DNA of 64,000 bases from Ctena decussata (lineage: Eukaryota; Mollusca; Bivalvia; Lucinida; Lucinidae), in contig OZ022499.1 in assembly GCA_963989385.1 (NCBI GenBank), positions 81,581,903 through 81,645,902 of the forward strand, in the 5' to 3' direction. Below are positions 21,656-32,681 of the stretch, one piece after another (position 1 is the stretch's first letter; the number at the start of each line of letters is the position of its first letter). A program made the translations under genes and the position numbers. The notes under the pieces were generated by a model. The model worked only from the letters and a program-made list of their open reading frames with translations. It had not been told where the DNA came from and searched no databases.

Positions 21656-21979
21656 CAGGGTATAATCGATTCCGCTAATTTTTGTTTCCTGCAGAGACTG
21701 TACATCATATTTGGCTTCTCTTGCTTCCTGCCGAAACTTCTGTACATGATAAAAGGCTTCTTGCAGAGACTGCCCCCGTGATTCTGCTTCCTGCCGAGAG
21801 CTTCCTGCCGAGGCTCTCGGCAGGAAGCAGAGTCACGCGGACAGTCTCGGGAGGAAGCCATTTTTCAAGGACAGAAGTCCCTGCAGGAAGCAAGAGTTCA
21901 TGGACAGTCTCAGGGGAAGCCAAATATGATGGACAGTCTCTGCAGGAAGCGAAAAATTGGCAGACTGGTTTATACCCTG
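21656..21979. repeat. 324-bp near-perfect palindrome (foldback element)
   Basis: Starts 'cagggtata' and ends 'tataccctg'. The centre is 'ctgccgagagcttcctgccg' followed by its inverse. Each arm carries several copies of 'ttcctgc(a/c)gagactg'-like motifs, which appear inverted as 'cagtctctgcaggaagc'. Short open frames on both strands (up to about 100 codons) arise from this repetition and are not genes. Confidence 0.85.
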
Positions 21980-22334
21980 TGTATGTGCAGTAATAACTGT
22001 CTCACCAGACATAGGTATTACTTTTTCTGTTTCAGCGGCAGTGGCATACATTTTTCGTTGAGTTTTCTGGTTAGCTCTGTTATGTGACAATGTGCAGACA
22101 AGCGAGACACCGCTACCTGCGGAATTCTTGTTCTCATATGCTTAAACTCACTTTATACTCTTAGTTGGAAGCATTTTGGCAGTGGCTGATTACTCCTAAG
22201 GCTCTAAATAACACTTTTGTAAAATGCAATGGCCCCGGGGCATTTAATAGGACAAATATGGTAATTAATTCATACATTTTGCATCTGATATCAAAAGTAA
22301 AACTGTACTAACTTTTCTATTTACTCATTAAGGG
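21980..22334. other. No recognisable feature
   Basis: Spacer between the long palindrome and the next repeat; nothing supported. Confidence 0.5.
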
Positions 22335-22509
22335 ATAAATGAACAAGACCTGTCAGCGGGACAGGATAGCTCGCCTGACAGCACCTTGCCCATCACCTAA
22401 AAACTTTAACGTAAAACTTCAACACCTTGCTAACGCCGACATCATCGCCGACGCCAACATTGGGAGTAGTGCAATAGCTCTTCCTGTACATTCATACAGG
22501 CGAGCTTAA
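22335..22509. mobile_element. Short dispersed repeat, family R copy 1
   Basis: 'acaagacctgtcagcgggac' through 'caataggctcttcctg'-type sequence to 'acaggcgagctt'. The left and right ends carry small hairpins ('gtcagcgggac', 'cctgtacattcatacagg'). A second copy is at 40790-40961. 'gcgagct' ends are reminiscent of the larger elements at 24092 and 55183. Confidence 0.65.
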
Positions 22510-22912
22510 AATTCAAACTTTTTAAAAATCTGCTTAAATTTGACAAATAATACTTCATTTATTTTTCAACCTTTTTTCTGACTTTGAGATGTAACGGTGT
22601 AACTTAAAAAGAACAACTATATCGCTCAAGAACTTAATTCTTTCATGAACTTAATTTACAAGGGAAATGAGTGCTTCAAATGGCAAACAACTAAGCCATA
22701 ATAATAAAAGTAGGCCCTCAAACTCTTGAACAAACACGTCTCTTTATAGAAACAGCACTTCATAAAAGGATTTATAGTTTGTAAGATAACAAAACTGTGT
22801 AGAATTTTTCAAATACTTAATGAAATTTAATCAATTACCTAAAGTGTAGCAGACCACACATAGCCCATATTAATTTCGTTAAGATTATTGAAAAAGAAAA
22901 TAATAATAGATT
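22510..22912. other. No recognisable feature
   Basis: AT-rich spacer; nothing supported. Confidence 0.5.
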
Positions 22913-23149
22913 TGAGTCGCGACACAAGAAAACCAACAAAGTGGTTGTATGCCCAGCGCAGAATCAGATCAGCCTGGGCATTCGCCCAGTCTGATTAGAG
23001 TCTTTGCTTTCCGCATGGAGTTAGCTTAGACCCTTAGCTACCCTTTAAGCGCACAGTGAAGACTGATCAGTCTGGGCGGACGCCCAGGCTGATCTGAGTC
23101 TGCACTGAGCACACAACCACTTTGTTGGTTTTCTCGTGTCGCAGCTCAT
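22913..23149. mobile_element. Foldback MITE, family A copy 4
   Basis: Ends 'tgagtcgcgacacaag' and 'ctcgtgtcgcagctcat', with the typical 'cagcctgggcattcgcccag' arm. A clean copy. Confidence 0.85.
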
Positions 23150-24091
23150 TTCAAACATTAACTTCTTAAAGCTTGCACAAAAAAAGTCAAGAATTTATCT
23201 ACTAGTCTATCAGAAAAGTTATTCCTTGAGATCACTGTCATCCTTTGATGTGAAACTGTAATTTAACCACTTGTCTGAACTTTCACGAAAACTTTACATA
23301 TATTACTAGCACCCCACACGGTCAAGTGACCCCACTGAGTCTTTTATACTATTAAAATTATCCCCGTCAAAATACAAGAAAAATCACATGATCGTGTTTA
23401 TAAAAGATTAAGCGTATCTCTAGCCTTAGACCAAGTGTCAACAGTGAAACAGTCTATAAAAGTACTCCACATTCCAGCGACAACAAGATACATGTGACAA
23501 ATTCTTTTGTTCACTGGGATTTTTACCATTTACACCGTGACAGCAGGATGAATAGTTTTGTGGCCGAACATTTTTCTTATCTTGTTGAACGAGGGCTGCG
23601 ATAATTAAACGTATAAACTGGTATGTACCGCAAGTGTACAAAAATGCTGAGCGTACTTCAAGTTAATCCTACCATAGCTGCACCAACTATCTGGACACCT
23701 TGGCCAACTACTGTAGTTATCCTGTCTCATGCTTATTTAAGGTGACTGGCTGTACTGTCAGGGGATGTAACTGCCATTTTCATCTTTGCCTCCCTTCTCA
23801 ATGTGGATCAACACTTACAGGAAAGAATTTGCTCTCCTAGGATCATCCATTTAGATTAAATAGGATCCCATTTCAAAGGGATATGTCATCCATGGAAGCA
23901 GACAGGAAGTTCGGAAGTTATTTCCCTTTGCTAAAAATGGCGGACAAATATGCAGATAGCGGCCAGAACAATGCTGCCAGAAAGACAAACAGTGCTAACT
24001 CTGGTCATGTTTCTCCTTTAGCAGCAATCTGATCTCAGTTTAAACTGTCACACACTAATGTGCACTCGTAATAGTAGACAGACATACTCAA
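23150..24091. other. No supported gene
   Basis: Contains relics shared with other parts of the window (for example the 'gacaggaagttcggaagtta' block near 23902, similar to 42088). A 67-codon minus-strand frame at 23438-23641 is not convincing as an exon. Confidence 0.45.
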
Positions 24092-26762
24092 TTTTTAGCT
24101 CACCTGAGCCGAAGGCTCAGAGGTGAGCTTATAGGATGGGAGTCGAGCCGTCGTCCGTCCGTCCGTGGGTGGGTGCGTGCGTCAACACTTTCAAACATAA
24201 ATATCTCAGAGACCAGTGGGCCAATCGCAATCAAATTTTATCTGAAGCATCATTTGGGTGGGGGAAAGGCTGCATCAGGTTTTGGTGCCGATCAGCTCAG
24301 AACTCTGGTTTCCATGGCAACAGATAGCCCCCATAGGGTTATAATGGGGAAAACGGCGTCATCACGTTTTCTCAACTGTTTTTGATTAGATCCTTATCAT
24401 ACTTGCAGGTAATGATGACATACACAAGAGCTTGGATGAGTTCGAAATTTGGTTGGATTCGAGCACAGACTACGGAGTTAGCTGCCCTTGAGCGTTTGAA
24501 AAAAATCCCATAGGGTTATAATGGGGAAAATGGCGTCATCACCTTTTCTCAACTGTTTTTGCTTAGATCCTTATCATACTTGCAGGTAATGATGACATAC
24601 ATAAGAGCTTGGATGAGTTCGAAATTTGGCCGGATTCGAGCACAGACTACGGAGTTAGCTGCCCTTGAGTGTTTGAAAAAAATCCCATAGTGTTATAATG
24701 GAGAAAACAACGTCATCACATATTTTTAGAAAAACTTTGTCATCGCTCTATTGCCTACATTTCTCAACGGATTTTAAAATAACTTCACACAAATGTAGGG
24801 CGTGACAATATCTCGAGCAAGTTCGACTTTCAGGATGCTGCGCCCAAGGTCAAGGTCACTGTGGCTAATTTTAGAAAAACTTTGTCAGCGCTCTAGCACC
24901 TACATTTCTCAATGGATTTTAAAATAACTTCATACAAATGTAGGGCATGACAATATCTCGAGCAAGTTCGACTTTCAGGGTGCTGTGCCCAAGGTCAAGG
25001 TCACTTTGGCTATTTTTAGAAAATCTTTGTCATCGCTCTAGCGGCTACATTTCTCAATGGATTTTGAAATAACTTCACACAAATGTAGGGCATGACAATA
25101 TCTCGAGCAAGTTCAACTTTCAGGGTGCTGCGCCCAAGGTCAAGGTCACTGTGGCTATTTTTAGAAAAACTTTGTCATCGCTCTAAGGCCTACATTTCTC
25201 AACGGATTTTGAAATAACTTCACACAAATGTAGGGCATGACAATATCTCGAGCAAGTTTGACTTTCAGGGTGCTGCGCCCAAGGTCAAGGTCACTGTGGC
25301 TATTTTTAGAAAAACTTTGTCATCGCTCTAGCGCCTACATTTCTCAACGGATTTTGAAATAACTTCACACAAATGTAGGGCATGACAATATCTCAAGCAA
25401 GTTTGACTTTCAGGGTGCTGCGCCCAAGGTCAAGGTCACTGTGGCTAATTTTAGAAAAACTTTGTCATGGCTCTAGCACCTACATTTCTCCATGGATTTT
25501 GAAATAGCTTCATACAAATGTAGGGCATGACAATATCTCGAGCAAGTTCGACTTTCAGGGTGCTGCGCCCAAGGTCAAGGTCACTGTGGCTTTTTTTAGA
25601 AAAACTTTGTCATCGCTCTAGCACCTACATTTCTCTACGGATTTTAAAATAACTTCACACAAATGTAGGGCATGACAATATCTTGAGCAAGTTTGACTCT
25701 CAGGGTGCTGCACCCAAGGTCAAGGTCACTGTGGCTATTTTTAGAAAAACTTTGTCAGCGCTCTAGCACCTACATTTCTCAGCAGATTTTAAAATAACTT
25801 CACACAAATGTAGGGCATGACAATATCTCGAGCAAATTTAACTTTCAGGGTGCTGCACCCAAGGTCAAGGTTACTGTGGCTATTTTTAGAAAAATTTGGT
25901 CATCGCTCTAGCGCCTACATTTCTCAACGGATTTATATCAACTTCACACAAATGTAGGGCATAACAATATCTCAAACAAGTTTGACTTCCAGGGTGCTGC
26001 GCCCAAGGTCAAGGTCACTGTGGCTATTTTTAGAAAAACTTTGTCAGCGCTCTAGCACCTACATTTCTCAATGGATTTTAAAATAAATTCACACATATGT
26101 AGAGCATGACAATATCTCGAGCAAGTTTGACTTTCAGGGTGCTGTGCCCAAGGTCAAGGTCACTGTGGCTATTTTTAGAAAAACTTTGTCATCGCCCTAG
26201 CACTTTCATTTCTCCATGGATTTTGAAATTACTTGACCCAAATGTAGGGTATGACAATACCTCAAGCAAGTTCGACTTTCAGGATGCTGTGCCCAAGGTC
26301 AAGGTCACTGTGGCTATTTTTAGAAAAACTTTGTCATCGCTCTAGCACCTACATTTCTCAACGGATTTTAAAATAAATTCACACAAATGTAGGGCATGAC
26401 AATATCTTGAGCAAGTTTGACTTTCAGGGTGCTGCAATCAAGGTTTTTGATTAGATCCTTATCATACTTGCAGGTAATGAGGAAATGCATAATATCTTAA
26501 ACAAGTTCAAATTTTGGCCAGATCAGGCCAACCACTACGAAGTTAGCTGCCCTTGACAGCTCTGTCTATTGTGCTCTTGATCGGATACTTTTTAAACTTG
26601 CATATATTAAATGAGGGCATACATAATGTTTTGGATGAGTTTAATTTTCAGCCTGATTGGACCACTGACTGAGGAGTTAGCTGCCCTTGAGCATCTTTAA
26701 ATATCCCTATAGGTTTACAATGTCTCTCAGGTGAGCAATTGTTGCCCTTTGGGCTACTTGTT
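24092..26762. mobile_element. Large 'gctcacctgagc'-ended repeat element with internal tandem array
   Basis: Starts 'tttttagctcacctgagccg' followed by 'aaggctcagaggtgagctta' and a run of 'gtccgtccgtc'. Ends 'ctcaggtgagcaattgttgc' then 'cctttgggctacttgttta'. Inside are two copies of a 177-bp unit (about 24331-24690) and a 145-bp array (24720-26452). The head is the reverse complement of the tail of the element at 55183-56690, so both belong to one superfamily. No protein is encoded, which suggests a non-autonomous element. Confidence 0.75.
24720..26452. repeat. 145-bp tandem array, 12 copies
   Basis: 'ttagaaaaac' recurs at 24726, 24871, 25016, 25161, 25306, 25451, 25596, 25741, 25886, 26030, 26175 and 26320, a period of 145 bp (once 144). 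Each unit carries 'gtagggcatgacaatatctc' and 'caaggtcaaggtcactgtgg', the latter containing the extended nuclear-receptor half-site TCAAGGTCA. Open frames across it are short. Confidence 0.95.
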
Positions 26763-27399
26763 TATCATGTTATCAGAGTTATACACACTCAGAAACATTC
26801 ATTTACATGACCTGCGTTGATAAATAGAGGATCATTTCATATGAAATTTATGAAACAATCCTTAAGCGAGTTTCATAAATTTCATACAAAATGACCACAA
26901 GAGAAGGCTCATTTCATAAATTTCATATAAAATGACCATGAGTGCAAGATTCTGTTTATCATGTGACCCTTTAAAATGCAATTTTATCGCCTTCAAAATG
27001 AACAATATTTCAATAAGAAAACACACTGCTGACACAGTCATTGTCAGTGATGTATATGTAAGCACAAAAATGTTATTACATGTGTGGTCATACAATTCTT
27101 ATGATACAATGTTATTCACTAAGTAACAGTGACGTCATAGATCTAAGATAAAAAGCCAAAGTCTCACAAAAAATCTGTGCTTCCATCTTTATGCAAGCTG
27201 TCATATGTTTTTGTCTGATCTAAGAATTCTGACTTTCACAAAAGCATATCAAAGGAAAATACAAATTTATACATTCCCAAATATCAGAGACTGCTAATTG
27301 TCAAGAACAGGATTCATATCCTTTAATTTAACCAGGACCTTGAAACTTAAGAGAACAAAACAACCAAATGCCCTTTAACTGTATTGGCAATTAGTGATA
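26763..27399. other. Spacer with a small imperfect hairpin
   Basis: 'ttcatatgaaatttatgaaa' near 26836 and 'tttcataaatttcatacaaa' near 26871 are partly inverted copies, with a third copy near 26912. No gene supported. Confidence 0.5.
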
Positions 27400-28160
27400 C
27401 AAGGATGATTCATACCAAGTTTGTTTAAAATCCAACCATCCATTTAAGAGAAAATTTTCAAAATGTCAGCCATTATGGCCTACTTGTGCATCAAAATATA
27501 AAATATTTGGTATACATGAGAGACACTGTTGCAAGGATGATTCATACCTTGTTTGGTCACACCCGTGCAGCCATTCATAAGTCGTAAGAGATTTTCACCA
27601 TGTCAGCCAGTTTGACCTACTTGTGTATCAGAGTAGAAATTTTTTTCACAAACTCAGACATTGCTGCAACGATTTTTCATACCAAGTTTGCTCAAAAGCC
27701 ATTCTGGAAGTATCTTTAAAGATTTAACCATGTCAGCCAATGAGGACTACTTGTGCATTGGTGGTAACAATTTTTCACAAGCTTGAGATAATGATGCAAG
27801 GATATTTCATATCAAGCTTGGTCAAAATCTATCCAACAGTTCATGACAAGAAGTTGTTCTAAGATTTCCATGATGTCTGCCATTATGACATATTTGTGCA
27901 TCAGAGGGACACTTTTTTTCTAACTTCAGACAGCTTCATACCATGTTTGGTCAAAATCCATTATAAATAAATAAAAAGTCTTTACTTACTTACTTATCAA
28001 GTTGTTCATGAGAAGTTGTAAGATTTTCATCAAGGTGACCATAATGACCTACTTGCCCACTGGAGTGGATTTTTTTTTCACAAACTTTAGAGAATGCTTC
28101 ATACCAACTTTAGTCAAATCCAGCAAGCCAATCATGAGTACAAGTCATCTAAACTACCAT
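27400..28160. repeat. Degenerate tandem repeat, about 132-bp unit, about 6 copies
   Basis: Units begin around 'aaggatgattcataccaagt' at about 27401, 27533, 27668 and 27798, then degrade. Each includes a 'catgtcagccattatg'-like stretch and 'cctacttgtgcatca'. Simple 'acttacttact' interrupts it near 27982. Confidence 0.7.
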
Positions 28161-28258
28161 ATTAATCCTATTAAACACACCCATCACCCCCTCCCACCTA
28201 ATAAAATTAGGTACTCGCTGTTTGCTTTAATTCAAAAGAAAGTTTGAAGATTACTTAC

Positions 28259-28374
28259 CTAAACGTTTTCATGAGTTTGCTTTCTGCTGGAATAGTCTCA
28301 CCACAGTCTGGATACAAGGGCTGACAAAACTCTGACAATAGCAGGTCAAGGTCATTGGTGATATTGTTGAGCAT
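28259..28374 (-). CDS. Candidate internal exon of an unrecognised gene
   Basis: On the minus strand a 116-bp segment lies between a good acceptor (ttttccag, ending 28375) and a consensus donor (GTAAGT starting at 28258, preceded by tttag). Frame 0 is fully open and gives 38 codons plus two bases. It begins MLNNITNDLDLLLSEF and continues with CQPLYPDCGETI and ESKLMKTF; the other two frames have stops. The composition is protein-like and unlike the surrounding repeats. I do not recognise the family. No neighbouring exon could be joined to it with confidence, so it is a fragment of a possible minus-strand gene. Confidence 0.55.
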
Positions 28375-28675
28375 CTGGAAAATGAGATAAATATTCAAAG
28401 AAGTTCAAGCAACAGTAACTGTTTTAATGTAAGCAGGTCAAGGTCATCACAAATAAGACATTAAGACAAACTTAATTTCTAACCTAATGGCGGTGATGGT
28501 TAAGGTTTTGAGAACAGACTAGACCCAGATCAGACTGCTCTTGCTATCAGACTGCTCCCAGCAAGAGTAGTCTGATCTGTTTCCCATTCAGTAAGGTCAT
28601 TTTGGAGAATGGAATTTAACTGCAAGACTGCATTGATGAACCTATAAAATGATTTCACAACAAGTCTCCACATAC

Positions 28676-28817
28676 AAAAGAAGCAAATACTGTTGAAACT
28701 AGACAATAACCATGTATGTGGCAAACAGAAACACTTGTCTGTTTGTTCAAGTTCTTTCATGCTGTTGGTGAAAATCTTGCTGATCGGAAGCTGGGACACA
28801 CATCCATCTATCATCAA
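28676..28817 (-). CDS. Weak candidate exon
   Basis: A minus-strand frame starts after a plausible acceptor (ttttctttag, ending 28818). It reads LMIDGCVSQLPISKIF then TNSMKELEQTD before a less convincing stretch; GTATGT at 28675 could be a donor. With any donor I tried, the phase does not join the exon at 28259-28374, so it may be chance or an exon with other partners. The right-hand part of the longer frame runs into a repeat. Confidence 0.2.
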
Positions 28818-28841
28818 CTAAAGAAAACATTTATCAGGCTG

Positions 28842-29043
28842 CAGAGCTCTACATAAGAGGGGTACTTGATGATAATTGAGGGATATTTTTTTTATTTCTC
28901 ATTGAAACCATATGTTGTGACCCCTCATCTGAACCGTCTCGTCGAGACGGTTCAGATGAGGGGTCACAACATATGTGTTTATTCAGAATTAACAAAACTT
29001 ATCCTTAATTATCACCAGATACTCCCTCTTATCTAGGGCTCTG
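28842..29043. mobile_element. Foldback MITE, family D copy 1
   Basis: A 202-bp palindrome with ends 'cagagctctacataagag' and 'cttatctagggctctg'. The perfect centre is 'gaaccgtctcgtcgagacgg' plus 'ttc', flanked by 'cccctcat' and 'atgagggg'. A second copy is at 46202-46402. Confidence 0.88.
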
Positions 29044-29404
29044 AGGCTGCTTCCATGTCTGCTTCCATGGTCTAGTCTTTCTGTGGGGAGTTTTATATAG
29101 TTGTATGTTTGATACTGGGTAACATACAATCAGCCACTTGTTTAACAGGTTATAAATTGCAAACAAAATCTTTTTTCTTCTTAAATAAATGAAGTATCTC
29201 CTATACCTAACTTATTTATGTGCTTGGACCGGGAGCTTGAGCAGTATAAACCATCACTTTTTGAAAAACAAAGTACATCACTCCTTTTGAATCTTTCGTT
29301 TATTGTCCTTGTACTCATTGTATATTTCCCTTCGGCCCACGCTCCTCCCCCCTCTCATAAGACAAGTCCCTCTCACCCAAACAGACAGATCACCAAACTG
29401 TTGG
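29044..29404. other. No supported gene
   Basis: A plus-strand open frame of 96 codons (29218-29508) runs into the 119-bp tandem repeat and has no domain; not called. Confidence 0.45.
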
Positions 29405-29755
29405 CTCTCTCGCAAGGCCCTCTTGTTTCCTTAAAGAGTCTAATCAGGCTGAGATCAGAATGCCATGTTATTACATTTGGCCTCATACTGATAGCCTCTT
29501 CAAGCTGAGACCAGAGGTCATGACCCTTTCGCAAGGCCCACTTGTTTCCTAAAGGAGTCTAATCAGGCTGAGATCAGAATGCCATATTATTACATTTGGC
29601 CTCATACTGATAGCCTCTTCAAGCTGAGACCAAAAGTCATGACTCCTTCGCAAGGCCCTCTTGTTTCCTAAAGGAGTCTAATCAGGCTGAGATCAGAATG
29701 CCATGTTGTTACATTCGGCCTCAAACTGATAGCCTCCTCAAGAGGTCATGACCAA
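29405..29755. repeat. 119-bp tandem repeat, 3 copies
   Basis: 'cgcaaggccctcttgtttcc' recurs at 29411, 29530 and 29649. Each unit includes 'aatcaggctgagatcagaat' and 'cctcatactgatagcctctt'. Confidence 0.9.
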
Positions 29756-30029
29756 AACAATCATGAAAATTCTTTGTAATTGTGTTGTCAACAGCATGAA
29801 TATTTACTTTCACTAAAACCTACTTCACCATCTTAGCAATTTAAGCATAAGTGGAATGGGATGTCTGTCCTTCACAACCTCTATGACTGCTATTATATCC
29901 ACTATAATTCTCAAGTTGTTCATAGTTCACACCGCTCACATCAAAGGCAGCTTCATTCTCTGTTACAACCTTTTCTCACAATCTCATATTTATGTTTCTC
30001 ACCAACAAATTGTCTCTTAATTCTCCTTT

Positions 30030-30334
30030 GCTATGCCAACAAGTTGGTTGGTTGGTTGGTTGATTTGATGCTTAACGTCCACGGTCAACAACTAAGGTCA
30101 TGTCGGGACGGTCAGTTAACCTAACCACACTATTCCTGGGCAGGCTTAGACCTCCTAAGCGGTTAACCAGTACTAAGTGCACATACTTTCGCCAGTAACT
30201 GACAACTGCCCTTCTTGAATCAGCGGAAGGAGAAACGAAAGTATGTGGCCAGACCAGGATTCGAACCCAGGACCTCTGACTTACGAGTCAGGTGCCCTAC
30301 TGATTGCGCTACCCGGCCCGGCTATGCCAACAAG
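30030..30334 (-). mobile_element. tRNA-headed SINE (family S2) with 14-bp target duplication
   Basis: The SINE at 30044-30320 lies between direct repeats 'gctatgccaacaag' (30030-30043 and 30321-30334). On the minus strand it opens with a tRNA-like head, 'agcgcaatcagtagggcacc' (box A) then 'gaggtcctgggttcgaatcc' (box B). The body includes 'gcttaggaggtctaagcctg', and the tail is a (caac)n simple repeat. Other copies are at 37719-38288 and 63371-63655. Confidence 0.92.
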
Positions 30335-30462
30335 AAAAGATAGATTGATGTAGGGTCTCTGAAAACAAAAGCTGATTTTGTCAGTCTTGTACAGTAGAGA
30401 ATCTCTCCTATGAAAGGCAGCTTTCCCGTTTGGAGAGCTTTGTCAATCCCTCCACAGCAGAT

Positions 30463-30709
30463 CAGGGCCTGGTTGTTCAAAACTAACGACATCGTTTGTT
30501 AACGTTTCGTTAAAATTTCAAATGTTTATATCTCAAAGATGCCAATATTTTTTGTTGAAAAAAAGTGAGAAGCTTTTGCATTGCAAAAGCTTCTCAAATT
30601 TGTCAACAAAAAATATCAGTGTATTTGGTTATACAGTCATAAAACACTTAACAAGTTGACCTCTTAACGAGCTTGTTAGGCTAACAATGCTATGAACAAC
30701 TGGGCCCTG
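30463..30709. mobile_element. Foldback MITE
   Basis: A 247-bp inverted repeat with ends 'cagggcctggttgttca' and 'tgaacaactgggccctg'. The perfect centre is 'gaagcttttgcattgcaaaa' plus 'gcttc', with arms 'aatattttttgttga' and 'caacaaaaaatatc'. Confidence 0.88.
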
Positions 30710-30748
30710 TATGGTATATGAATAAGACTCAGTCCTGAAAGCTGCCTT

Positions 30749-30854
30749 AACCCAGCGGGCACATGACGTCAAATCGTACTGACGTCGATGCGACGTCATT
30801 ACATCGCATCGACGTCAGTTCGACGTCATTTCAACGTCATGTGCCTGCTGGGTT
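30749..30854. mobile_element. CRE-rich palindromic MITE, family C copy 4
   Basis: Ends 'aacccagcgggcaca' and 'tgtgcctgctgggtt'. It contains a perfect TGACGTCA (in 'catgacgtcaaat') and several 'gacgtc' motifs. Confidence 0.88.
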
Positions 30855-31687
30855 ATTTTGTAGAACCACTCTGTACTATACAGGACTGACCAACTGGGAA
30901 GCTTATGTAGCAGACATTCTTAACTCTATAAGACTGACCTAATTAGCTTCTGGATTGGATTAGAATCTTCAATATTGCTTGTCAACTACTCAGATTTCTA
31001 CTGTGCGGTATTATTGACATTGCAATCAGAAAGTATATCCCAGGAGAATACACAACAATCATTATAATGGACTGTGTATGGTTATAATGATGATGTCTTT
31101 AACTAGTGGCCAGTGCGATTAAGCAACTCATTTTTCAGGAGGAAGATGAAATCCATTCTGAGTTTTCAATTTCTACTGTTTCTGTTTTTGAAGGTCTTCT
31201 GAGCCTTCCAAATGTCTAGTGGAAGGCTCAGAATGGTCACATGGTCAGAAAATATGTCAACTGACAGAAAGAGGTGTAAGGGTGATATCTACTAAATTAT
31301 CTAGGCAAAGAACAGGCTACTGGAACTTTGCAGAATAGGAATGAAATGTAATGGAGAAGTCTCAGTCTTTCCCACCCGCCTGGTTTCTCAAATTAGTAAT
31401 TATTGATTATTATAATAAATTTGGTTGCTAAATTTGCATATCATTTAACAATAAAATGCATTACCTCCCTTGTCAATCTTATACATTATCACTGTGATTT
31501 ATTTCGTAAAATTTCTCTATTCCGTTCCATTCGAATTTCCATTCCGCAATACAAGGTTTATAAGAACAATTCTATTTAAAACTGAACAATGGAAAACTCT
31601 GGGCTTCTTCAGTCAATTTCAGCACAGGGTAAGAATTGTGACTGAGCATGCTGGTACTATAGACAGGCACATGTTTGAGTTGTTAGA
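30855..31687. other. No supported gene
   Basis: AT-rich spacer. A small inverted pair 'tctgagccttccaa'/'tggaaggctcaga' lies at about 31198-31230. Short frames only. Confidence 0.5.
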
Positions 31688-31922
31688 CCCAGAAGTAAAT
31701 GGGTACCTTTTTTGATTACCTTTTTTGAATTAGAGAAGGATTAACCCTACTGCACTCAGAACAGCCAAAACTCCATAGAGTTTTGGCCGTTCTGAGTGCA
31801 ATATGGTTAAGGTAGCCAAAGAAGAGGTATGGACTCCACCTGCCATATGCTGTGCCCAAGATACGATGGACCTCTAGCTCTCACTGCCCCTACTGTCACT
31901 AGGCTACTGGAAACACTTACCT
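31688..31922 (+). mobile_element. 5'-truncated SINE (family S1) carrying a 70-bp foldback insertion
   Basis: The SINE body ('gaagtaaatgggtacc' ... 'tgctgtgcccaagatacgat' ... 'actaggctactgg') matches 60696-60958 without its tRNA head. At 31741-31810 it is interrupted by a palindrome, 'ttaaccctactgcactcaga' ... 'tctgagtgcaatatggttaa', centred on 'aactccatagagtt', that is absent from the other copies. Confidence 0.75.
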
Positions 31923-32292
31923 GTTTTCACCTTTTATGCCAACACCATACGTTATATGAAACAATAGCTTTTGATGTAATCATTTTTGTATACCAACAGT
32001 GTTATTAATCATTTTTGCATGTTCTCTTTTTGCACAGATATCACGTTTTCATTACTATTTGAGTTTTTTTCCCCAACATATTATTGTAATAGGTGGGAGG
32101 ACATAATTATGTTCATTGTTTTTTCTTGCACATCCTTTGTTTTTATATTTTATGGTATCATCATCTTCCTGCATACTGCAATGACCCTAACTGTCAGTGG
32201 GCTAACTCTGATCAGGATCTCCTCTGACTCCATGCAAGTTCTCAGGGATTATGACTACTTTGTCAATCTTGCCAGGTTTTTGTTCAGCTGCA
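31923..32292. other. No supported gene
   Basis: T-rich spacer; a 105-codon plus-strand open frame (31986-32303) is hydrophobic, lacks any domain, and is not called as a gene. Confidence 0.45.
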
Positions 32293-32492
32293 TTAACCCT
32301 TAATGCGCCAAAAAGCAGACGACAAAATATTTCAAAAAATGCTTTGTCCAAGCTATTTCATATTGAGAACTCAAAGACTATAGGGGCAAACAGTGTAGAT
32401 CCAGATGAGGTGGCTCATTATGAGCCACCTCATCTGGATCTACACTGTTTGCAAAATCAACACTTTTTCATTTTTGGCGCTTTAAGGGTTAA
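32293..32492. mobile_element. Foldback MITE, family B copy 4
   Basis: Ends 'ttaacccttaatgcgcc' and 'ggcgctttaagggttaa'. The centre is 'gatgaggtggctcattatga' plus inverse, flanked by 'cagtgtagatcc' and 'ggatctacactg'. Confidence 0.9.
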
Positions 32493-32681
32493 ATGGTAAA
32501 GTCAGAATGATATGTAATGTATGAAAAGACAGTGAAACTGACCTTTCATCCTGTTCATAGCTGAACTATTTTAATTGTTTATACACCTATAAATGACAGT
32601 AAAATAATTCTTCATCAAGGACAGTGAAATCAGTGACCTGAAGTACATTTACAGTATGTGAGCTATGGTAATTAACTACTA

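Noticed and set aside
21562..22090. Open frames of 62-103 codons on both strands with cysteine and proline-rich wording
   Set aside because: They lie in a long palindrome built of short repeated words; both strands give similar frames because the arms are inverted copies.
30240..30320. Possible tRNA gene (box A and box B in good shape)
   Set aside because: It is the head of a SINE bounded by a 14-bp target duplication; the same head occurs at 37719 and 63571, always with the SINE body.
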